A stretch of DNA of 64,000 nucleotides, taken from positions 49,317 to 113,316 of the forward strand of contig JAOARN010000121.1 of assembly GCA_025210485.1 (NCBI GenBank), in the 5' to 3' direction. Source of the stretch: Marinifilaceae bacterium (GTDB lineage Bacteria; Bacteroidota; Bacteroidia; Bacteroidales; Marinifilaceae). How positions within the stretch are numbered: position 1 is the first letter of the stretch; each line of letters begins with the position of its first letter. The position numbers were made by a program, and so were the translations under genes. Below the pieces are notes generated by a model that was given only the letters and a program-made list of their open reading frames with translations, was not told where the DNA came from and made no database searches. Of this stretch, positions 30,178 to 37,321 are shown in pieces.

Positions 30178-30603
30178 TTATTTTACAACTTTAGTAAAGT
30201 TCTTAACCTTAGAACCATCCTTATAAGACATTTCTGTTGATGTTAATTTAGTTAAAGTATAAGTAACAGGAGATGCAGTTCCATTCTCAGAAAGGTGAAT
30301 CTGAGCAAAATTATCATTATCAGATTTGGTAATTGACCACACAAAAGGCTGAGCATCTTGCTCTGTTACTTCAGGTTCGACCCAAGCTTCACCTTTTTTA
30401 TAATTTTCATATGGGCTATCACCTTTTTCAGAGAAGAATCTTTCGTATTCTGTAGTTTTAGAATCTTTTTCATACTTCCATGTTCCTATCAACATATTTT
30501 CATCAAACACTACAGTATCATCATCATCGCTTCCGCTATCACATGAAGTTGAAAATATTGCCAAAGCAAATAAACACAATGAGATTGATAATATCTTTTT
30601 CAT
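30178..30603 (-). CDS. Small lipocalin-like lipoprotein
   Basis: A 141-residue lipoprotein with signal peptide and lipobox STSC (Cys21), followed by an acidic SGSDDDD linker as often seen in Bacteroidota surface lipoproteins. The remainder starts LIGTWKYE and alternates strands (VWSITKSD, VTYTLTKL, MSYKDGSKV), resembling the lipocalin-like domain common in the phylum. It lies 6 bp upstream of the AsmA-like gene, so the two form an operon. No ligand can be inferred. Confidence 0.75.
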   Translation of the reverse strand: MKKILSISLCLFALAIFSTSCDSGSDDDDTVVFDENMLIGTWKYEKDSKTTEYERFFSEKGDSPYENYKKGEAWVEPEVTEQDAQPFVWSITKSDNDNFAQIHLSENGTASPVTYTLTKLTSTEMSYKDGSKVKNFTKVVK

Positions 30604-31288
30604 AAGTATAAATTTTATTTAATGTTTAGTTTAGATTAGATTTTAAATAAATGTATATCGTAAGATTTGGATATAAAATTATGATATCCATTAAATATAA
30701 TTGATTTTTAACGAATTTATTATACTAAGTGTCAAATTATTTTTCAAACTTAATAACATAAGACTATATAAAGAACTTGACTTTACAATAGCAAATAACA
30801 TACCATCCTTTTAAAAACTAGGTAATAAAAGGTATCAACAAAGTAAAACAACTTACATAATAAACATGAAAAAAACAGGCTGGAAAATATTATCAATAAA
30901 TACAACTCTGATTATATGTTTATTACAAGCCCCCGCATTTTTTCCACCAGACAAATATAATGAAATAAAAATTTAGCATAAATAGCTTTACATTTTTTAT
31001 AGTTGTGGTTTAAATAGGAAATTGAAAAATAAAAATACTACTACAAGATTTAACAAGTTCCTGAAATTTGAGATAAATAACTTGATATTAAGCGATAGGA
31101 TTCAAAAAGTCCAATCAGGTGATATCGAACTGCAGGAAAACAAAAAAGAAGTAAAAAAACTTAATAGATATAGCACAATACGAATATCATAATTAGTTAA
31201 TCATTTAACTAATTAATATTTAGCTTTAATATGTATATTTTAGTAATTTCTGAAACTTTCTTACTTTTGAAGAAAAATATACAGATAA
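30604..31288. other. Intergenic region before the DUF262 cassette
   Basis: About 685 bp. It contains the 36-codon frame at 30866-30976 and, after it, a frame at 31022-31192 that stays open for 56 codons from a TTG and has no ATG; its product is Lys/Asn-rich and matches nothing I know. No repeat, tRNA or integrase that would mark an island boundary is seen. Confidence 0.4.
30866..30976 (+). CDS. Possible 36-residue signal-peptide-like ORF
   Basis: It starts MKKTGWKILSINTTL, has a hydrophobic core (LIICLLQAPAF) and ends PPDKYNEIKI. It looks like a secretion signal followed by a dozen residues, so it could be a secreted micropeptide, a leader or a gene relic. No family is recognised and there is no downstream partner in the same unit. 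Confidence 0.25.
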   Translation: MKKTGWKILSINTTLIICLLQAPAFFPPDKYNEIKI

Positions 31289-32404
31289 ATGAAAGAAAAT
31301 ATTGAAGAAACATATACTCAAATTGAAGAAGAAAAAGGTGATGAGCCTAAAATTCTAACTCCATTTGATCCAAAGAAAGTTGACATAAGTGTTGAACAAG
31401 CAACAATAGAACAATTATCGGAAAGGATAAAATATGAAGAAATTGACCTAATGCCAGAATTCCAAAGAAATGGAAATCTATGGGACAAAGCACGAATGAG
31501 TCAATTAATTGAATCAATATTAATTAAACTACCTCTACCTGCCTTTTACTTTGATGTTGCAAATGACAACAGATGGATTGTAGTTGATGGATTACAGCGT
31601 CTATCCTCTATTAAAAAATTTATGGTTAATAAGAGTCTAAAACTTAAAAATCTAGAATTTTTAGATGACCTAGAAGAAAAAGGTTTTGATGAATTAGATC
31701 GTTCGTTCCAAAGAAGAATAAGAGAAACAAATATTACTATTTTTAAAATAAAAAAAGGGACACCTAAAAAAGTATTAACCAGCTTGTTTCATAGAATAAA
31801 TACAGGAGGACTTAGCTTAACTGCTCAAGAAATTAGGCATGCATTAAACCAGGGAAATGTATCTGAAATGTTAAATAATATTGCTGATAGCGATTGGTTT
31901 AAGGCTTGTATTAATGTATCTCCAAAACGAATGTTAAACAAAGAATTAATAATTCGTTTTATGGCATTTTACAGAAATGGATATGAAACATACAAACCTA
32001 GTTTGCAGCAATTCCTTGATGATGAAATGGAATATTTAAATGATCATGCAACAGAAGAGGAATTATCAAATTTAACCAATGCTTTTAAAAAAAGCTTAAA
32101 GCTTTCAAAATCAATATTTAATTCCAAGGTTTTTAGTAAAGCATTAATTGATGAGAAAAAACATATTGTCATAAACAGGTCATTATTTGAAACTACGACA
32201 GTTAATTTTGCCTTGTTATCAGATGACGAAAAAATAAGACTAGAGGATAGAAAGAATGATTTTTTGAAAGAATATAGAGAACTTATTTCAAGTAATACCT
32301 TCGATACCTCAATAACAGCCAATACAAACAATAAAGATAATGTTATTTACAGGCACAGAGAGCTTCAAACTTTAATATCAAAATTCACAGATCATGCTTA
32401 CTAA
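31289..32404 (+). CDS. DUF262 (ParB/sulfiredoxin-like) protein, first gene of a putative defence cassette
   Basis: A 371-residue protein with the DUF262 signatures MPEFQRNGNLWDKA (Pro56-Arg60) and VVDGLQRLSSIKKF (Asp100-Leu105), then INTGGLSLTAQEIRHA. DUF262 domains have a ParB/sulfiredoxin-like fold thought to bind or hydrolyse nucleotides; they occur in GmrSD-type restriction enzymes and other defence proteins. The C-terminal half (about 190-371) is helical, without the HNH nuclease (DUF1524) domain of GmrSD, so any nuclease function would have to be elsewhere. Its 3' end overlaps the next gene by 11 bp. Function in this system is inference. Confidence 0.82.
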   Translation: MKENIEETYTQIEEEKGDEPKILTPFDPKKVDISVEQATIEQLSERIKYEEIDLMPEFQRNGNLWDKARMSQLIESILIKLPLPAFYFDVANDNRWIVVDGLQRLSSIKKFMVNKSLKLKNLEFLDDLEEKGFDELDRSFQRRIRETNITIFKIKKGTPKKVLTSLFHRINTGGLSLTAQEIRHALNQGNVSEMLNNIADSDWFKACINVSPKRMLNKELIIRFMAFYRNGYETYKPSLQQFLDDEMEYLNDHATEEELSNLTNAFKKSLKLSKSIFNSKVFSKALIDEKKHIVINRSLFETTTVNFALLSDDEKIRLEDRKNDFLKEYRELISSNTFDTSITANTNNKDNVIYRHRELQTLISKFTDHAY

Positions 32405-33512
32405 TATTTCAATTAAAAATTATAAAACATTAAAGAACACTGAAATTCAATTAGCTCCATTAACATTATTATCTGGTTTAAATGGACTAGGAAAATCATC
32501 AGTGATTCAAATATTATTATTATTGAGACAGTCTTTTAAAAATTCTAATTTTGAAAATGGATTATTTTTAAGAGGCGATTTAATTGAATTAGGATTAGGT
32601 AAGGATGTATATTCTATTGATTCAGATGTTGAAGAGGGAATTTACTTCGATGTAGAGTGGAACTACGAAACTAATCTTGGTGTTAAATTTGATGCATCAC
32701 TTGACAAAGACGTACTTAGTCTTAATATGATTAACATAAATGACAATCTTAAATTGGACGAAAAAGCTCTTTTTTCAAAAAGATTTCAATATCTATGTGC
32801 CAATAGAATAAATCCTCAGATACAATATAAAACATCTTCATATTTTGTAGAAGAATTAAATTCTCTTGGAAAAACAGGAGAATACACAGCGCATTATCTT
32901 GCTAAGTTCCAAGACAAAGTAATCAATAATATCAATTTAAAACATCCTAAAGCAAAATCAGATACGCTAATAGATAATGTAAGTGCATGGATGGCAGAAT
33001 TATCTCCTGGGGTAAAAATTAATGCGACTTATCATAAAGACCTTGAAAGTGCGAGCATCTCATACCAATTTGAAGAGAGAGATGAGTATACAGATAGCTT
33101 CAAACCTATTCATGTAGGTTTTGGTCTAACTTATGTATTACCAGTAATTACTGCATTATTAATGTCTCAAAAAGGAGACTTGTTAATAATTGAAAATCCC
33201 GAATCTCATTTACATCCTGCTGGTCAGTCTAGAATTGGGCATCTTTGTGCTTTAGTTGCTCAAGAAGGAGTTCAGCTAATACTAGAATCACATAGTGACC
33301 ATGTTTTAAATGGAATTAGAGTTGCAGTAAAACAACAAATAATAAACTCTGAAGATACTGCCCTATATTTTTTTCAAAGAGATATTAACTCTAATACTCA
33401 TGAAACTGATGTTATTCCTTTATTTATTGATGAAAATGGAAGAATTGATGAATGGCCAAAAGGATTTATGGATGAATGGGAAAAACAATTAAATATATTA
33501 CTTGAAAAATAA
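32394..33512 (+). CDS. SMC-like AAA ATPase with DUF3696-type C-terminus
   Basis: A 372-residue ABC/SMC-type ATPase of the kind common in phage-defence loci. Walker A is GLNGLGKSS (28-36). The signature-like VGFGLTYVLP lies at 241-250, Walker B LLIIENPES at 263-271 with HLHPAGQSR after it, and the switch motif ESHSDH at 298-303. The end (DVIPLFIDENGRIDEWPKGFMDEW) is typical of DUF3696. There is no nuclease, TOPRIM or transmembrane part. It overlaps the DUF262 gene by 11 bp and the third gene by 1 bp, so translation of all three is probably coupled. Confidence 0.85.
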   Translation: MLTNISIKNYKTLKNTEIQLAPLTLLSGLNGLGKSSVIQILLLLRQSFKNSNFENGLFLRGDLIELGLGKDVYSIDSDVEEGIYFDVEWNYETNLGVKFDASLDKDVLSLNMININDNLKLDEKALFSKRFQYLCANRINPQIQYKTSSYFVEELNSLGKTGEYTAHYLAKFQDKVINNINLKHPKAKSDTLIDNVSAWMAELSPGVKINATYHKDLESASISYQFEERDEYTDSFKPIHVGFGLTYVLPVITALLMSQKGDLLIIENPESHLHPAGQSRIGHLCALVAQEGVQLILESHSDHVLNGIRVAVKQQIINSEDTALYFFQRDINSNTHETDVIPLFIDENGRIDEWPKGFMDEWEKQLNILLEK

Positions 33513-34483
33513 TGGCATATTTAATTTTCAATGATCTTTCACTACCTTTTAAGTCAGATCAAGACTTAAATTCAAAGCTTTTTGATTTTCTAAAAATCGT
33601 TAAAAAGGCATTGGATTCAAAAGTGGATGCAATTATATTTACTGATGAAATTGATTTGGGTTGGTTTGAGCTGAAAGTTACTGAAGATAATACTATGCGT
33701 GAATGGTTAGAATCACAAGACAAAACTTTTAGAGATTATGTCAAGTCGTTTATACAAAAAACCAAATCTCCATTAATACCTGATGATTTAATTGATATAA
33801 AAGAAAGATTTGATCTTTCAGAAGCTCATTTACCTAGTGATGACACCACTCAAGCTAAAGCATTACTAGCTTGCTTTTTATTAGACGAAACAGCTCTCAG
33901 TTGCTTGTCTGATTCGAAATGGGAAACTGAAATACTACAAATCAAAATCAATGAACTTAGTGATCAAGGTGAAAAAAGCTATGAGAATGATATTGCTAAT
34001 TGTAGTACTGTTGATCATTTAAATACTCTATTAGCAAATTTAGAATCAGAACGTCAAGAAAGCTTAAGGCATGCAGGCGAACTCTGGAATAATAGATTCG
34101 AGGAATTTCCTAATCTTTGTTTTTGTGGGCAGACCGAAAAGCAACTTTCAAAACTTTCTGTATCCCAACATGTATATAATCAATTGTATAATTCTCTGAA
34201 AAAATTAAATGATTATTGCAACAAATCTCTTGATTATTCCTTGCAAAGTATCATAGATGAAACAAACTTAAGAATTTCTAATGAATCCGATTCGGTCAAA
34301 AACAATCAGAGATATAAAAGACTTAGAACCTTTGAGGTAAACAATAAGAAAGAGTTCTTTGGCTTTCATATTAAAAACTTTTCTGATGCTTTAAGACTTT
34401 ATTTTCTGCCAAATAGTGGTGAGAATAAAATTCACATAGGATATTTTGGCAAACATCTACCAACTAAAAATAATAGAAAATAA
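33512..34483 (+). CDS. Unknown protein, third gene of the DUF262/ATPase cassette
   Basis: A 323-residue soluble protein that I cannot assign to a named family. It starts MAYLIFNDLSLPF, has helical middle parts with GELWNNRFEEFPNLCFCG (about 190-207), and ends in a compact strand-rich unit with FFGFHIKNFSDALRLYF and IHIGYFGKHLPTK. That ending resembles the antiparallel sheet of RelE/HigB-like toxins, but this is only a visual impression. The start codon lies inside the ATPase stop (TAATG), implying coupled expression. It is a candidate effector or specificity subunit. Confidence 0.8.
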   Translation: MAYLIFNDLSLPFKSDQDLNSKLFDFLKIVKKALDSKVDAIIFTDEIDLGWFELKVTEDNTMREWLESQDKTFRDYVKSFIQKTKSPLIPDDLIDIKERFDLSEAHLPSDDTTQAKALLACFLLDETALSCLSDSKWETEILQIKINELSDQGEKSYENDIANCSTVDHLNTLLANLESERQESLRHAGELWNNRFEEFPNLCFCGQTEKQLSKLSVSQHVYNQLYNSLKKLNDYCNKSLDYSLQSIIDETNLRISNESDSVKNNQRYKRLRTFEVNNKKEFFGFHIKNFSDALRLYFLPNSGENKIHIGYFGKHLPTKNNRK

Positions 34484-34899
34484 AAAGCAAAACTAGCTCT
34501 GAAATACTAAAAACAAAAAAACCAATCCTTAAAATCACAGTTCTCTTTTAATACTAGAAGCTAAAAAATGCCCCTCTACTTGCCAATATCCTGACTTATA
34601 ATAAAATTTGTAATTTCTATGACTAATTCCAAAAAAACATTATCTTACCAAGCTAATAATCTATAATATTAAGTTTATTAGTTTTTATATGTAAATTTGT
34701 GCAATAAAAATATGTATAATACTGTTATTCCAATATTATACATATGGTACACAGCTATTATTGCGGTTCATTCATATAACAAAAAAATACAATAATTTAA
34801 ACTATTTTAATAATTATGTACATTTTGAAAACTATACAAATAATTTCAAAATCATTATGTATCTATAATTAATCAAAATAATAAGATTATAAACAAACT
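34484..34899. other. Intergenic region after the cassette
   Basis: 416 bp of AT-rich DNA. No terminator hairpin, repeat, tRNA or coding frame stands out; the promoter of the PorE-like gene is presumably in the last 100 bp. Confidence 0.35.
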
Positions 34900-36948
34900 A
34901 TGAAAAAACGAATAATTATTTCTATTTTCTTTATATGTCAATTTTTATTATTAAGTGCACAAAAATCAGATATAGAACTAGCTGATGAATACTTCTATGA
35001 ACAAGAGTATCAGAAAGCTATACCCCACTACGAAAATTATCTTGCCAATATTGATTCTTTTTTTGGTTTTAAAAAGCTAATTAGCTGCTATATAAAAACC
35101 AAAAACTATTCAAAAGCAGAATCATCAATATTCCGAATATTGAACAATTCGATGGCAACAGTCTACGACTATATGAAATATGCAAAATTTTTTATGAATA
35201 TAAAAAATTACGAGAAAGCTATAAGCATATTAGAAAGATACAACGGCAATGAGAATGAAAAGATAGAACTACTAAACCTACTTCTTTCATGCAAACAATT
35301 GGCTAATTTGACTGATGAACATAGATTCATTGCTAGAAAAATAAAATACAATTCAGACCAAGATGATATTATTAGCTCCTACTACAAAAACGGATTAATA
35401 ATTGCTTCCTCTCGAAATTCTTCGACAACAGGAAATTCTTTTAGTTTTTATCATTCAAAAATCAACGAACAAGGAGATTTAGAGTCACCTACACTATTTT
35501 CAAACAATATAAACACAAAACAAAACGAGGCATGGTGTTGTTTTTCTACTAATTCCAAATTCATCTATTTCACTAGATACAAAGGAGAAGGTAAAATTAC
35601 GGACAAGCAATCCTACAGAACCTATGTTGCACGTAATAATGGAACTGATTGGGACAAACCCGAAATCATGCAATTCTCAACTATGGGTTACTCGGTAGGC
35701 CAACCTTTTATATCTGCGGATGGAAGATGGATGTTTGTGGTATCGGATAAAGAAGGAGGTTTTGGAGGAACAGATATTTACATGAGCCACAAACAAGGTT
35801 TTATGTGGGGACCATTGGTGAATTTGGGTCCCAATATCAATACAGCAGGCAATGAAATGTTTCCATACTTTGCACCTGATGGCTACTTATACTTTTCTTC
35901 AGATGGGCATATAGGTTTAGGAGGAATGGATATTTTCAAATCAGCCTATATTCAGCAAACATGGTCGTTTCCTGTAAATATAGGACCTCCATTCAACTCT
36001 CCTGCCGACGATTTCAGTTTTATAGTGAGAGAAGATAACACCAAAGGATTTTTCTCTTCTGACAGAAGTGGGAATGTTGATATTTACACATATGGACATA
36101 ATATTGCAAAAGTAAAGCCCATTTCAGGAAGAGTTATAAATGCAAAAGGAAAACAAGCACTCGATAGCGTAAAGGTGATACTATTAGACAATCTATCACA
36201 AGAAAATATCACCTATACAGACAAAGATGGTAATTTCAAATTCGAATTATTTAACGATAAAGAATACAGCTTTGTAATCGAAAAAAAGGGTTATAGAAGT
36301 AAACGAGTTGAATACAAACATCGCAAGGGCAAAAAGAAAAATAAATTCTTCAAGATAATGTTAGCTCAGGCGAAATGGAAAAAACTAAAAGGCGAAATCC
36401 TTAATGGTCGCAACCAAAAACCCCTTAGAAATGTAGATATTCAAATTATAAACAAGACCTACAAAACTGATATTGTCGGAAAATCAAAACCTTTAGGTGA
36501 TTTTACATTCGATATTGACCCCGATCTTGAATATGATATCGTCGTGTCGCAACGAGGCTACTTAAGCAAGGTTATTTATAATTACAAATATGAAAAAAAT
36601 AAAAAGCTTACAATATTCATGGAGCCATTCTTCGGACAAAAAGAAATGTCTCTGTCCCAAATAAACTTCACAACTAATTCGGCAGAATTAAATGATGCTA
36701 CTTGCTTTGGACTTAAACCATTAATTGATATACTAAAAGTAAATGCCCACCTAGATGTAGATTTAGACATGGCATATCAAGCATCATGTTCAAAAAAAAT
36801 AGCACGCCCATTACGAATAAGAAGACTAGCCGAAATCAAAGAATATCTTGAATCTAGAGGAATAGCAGCAGACAGAATAAAGTATAAGGAAAATCCAACA
36901 ACCAAGGATGTAATGGGTATGAGAGTGAAACTTTACACAAAAAAATAA
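34900..36948 (+). CDS. PorE-like T9SS/envelope protein (TPR, PD40 propeller, OmpA-like end)
   Basis: A 682-residue exported protein with a signal peptide (about 1-20, LLLSAQ). TPR-like repeats (about 23-130) are followed by a PD40/WD40-like propeller with FISADGRWMFVVSDKEGG, FAPDGYLYFSSDGHIG and FFSSDRSGNVDIY (about 150-390). Two carboxypeptidase-regulatory-like domains come next (ISGRVINAKGK and LKGEILNGRNQ), then an OmpA-like region (INFTTNSAELND, RRLAEIKEYLESRGI). This order matches PorE of the type IX system. The OmpA part lacks the usual NxxLSxxRA signature, so peptidoglycan binding may be weak or altered. Confidence 0.75.
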   Translation: MKKRIIISIFFICQFLLLSAQKSDIELADEYFYEQEYQKAIPHYENYLANIDSFFGFKKLISCYIKTKNYSKAESSIFRILNNSMATVYDYMKYAKFFMNIKNYEKAISILERYNGNENEKIELLNLLLSCKQLANLTDEHRFIARKIKYNSDQDDIISSYYKNGLIIASSRNSSTTGNSFSFYHSKINEQGDLESPTLFSNNINTKQNEAWCCFSTNSKFIYFTRYKGEGKITDKQSYRTYVARNNGTDWDKPEIMQFSTMGYSVGQPFISADGRWMFVVSDKEGGFGGTDIYMSHKQGFMWGPLVNLGPNINTAGNEMFPYFAPDGYLYFSSDGHIGLGGMDIFKSAYIQQTWSFPVNIGPPFNSPADDFSFIVREDNTKGFFSSDRSGNVDIYTYGHNIAKVKPISGRVINAKGKQALDSVKVILLDNLSQENITYTDKDGNFKFELFNDKEYSFVIEKKGYRSKRVEYKHRKGKKKNKFFKIMLAQAKWKKLKGEILNGRNQKPLRNVDIQIINKTYKTDIVGKSKPLGDFTFDIDPDLEYDIVVSQRGYLSKVIYNYKYEKNKKLTIFMEPFFGQKEMSLSQINFTTNSAELNDATCFGLKPLIDILKVNAHLDVDLDMAYQASCSKKIARPLRIRRLAEIKEYLESRGIAADRIKYKENPTTKDVMGMRVKLYTKK

Positions 36949-36974
36949 TCAATTATATTAATTAATATAATTGA
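36949..36974. repeat. 26-bp perfect AT-only palindrome after the PorE-like gene
   Basis: Starting at the base after the stop codon, a self-complementary 26-mer centred on TTAATTAA. With no GC core it would form a weak hairpin; it may mark the 3' end of the transcript. Confidence 0.5.
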
Positions 36975-37321
36975 TTATAATACAAAAGCTTAATAAACAA
37001 AATATATTAAAACATGTAAAATAAAATCATTTAATTATAATTTTAGTTGAATTAATATTTTTGTTCAATGTAAATGTTCTTATTTTCGCATTAAATGCAG
37101 CTATATTTGGGATTATAGGTTTAATTGACTTATCACTATAATACATTAAGCTAACAATCAGCCCAAAATAGACAATAATCAATTATTAATTTACAAAAAA
37201 CAAGCTAACAGCCAAGATTTAAGTTATTTCGTCAATATTTTATGGATATTTAATCAAATAGTGCTATTTTTAATTTTGACGAGGTTAAAACAACCTAATT
37301 TAAAGCTACATTTAATATAAG
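36975..37321. other. Intergenic region between the two PD40 genes
   Basis: About 350 bp of AT-rich DNA, long enough for a separate promoter for the second PD40 gene. No specific element is recognised. Confidence 0.35.

Noticed and set aside
31289..32404. Complete GmrSD-type restriction enzyme
   Set aside because: Only the DUF262 part is present; there is no DUF1524/HNH nuclease region in this protein or its neighbours.
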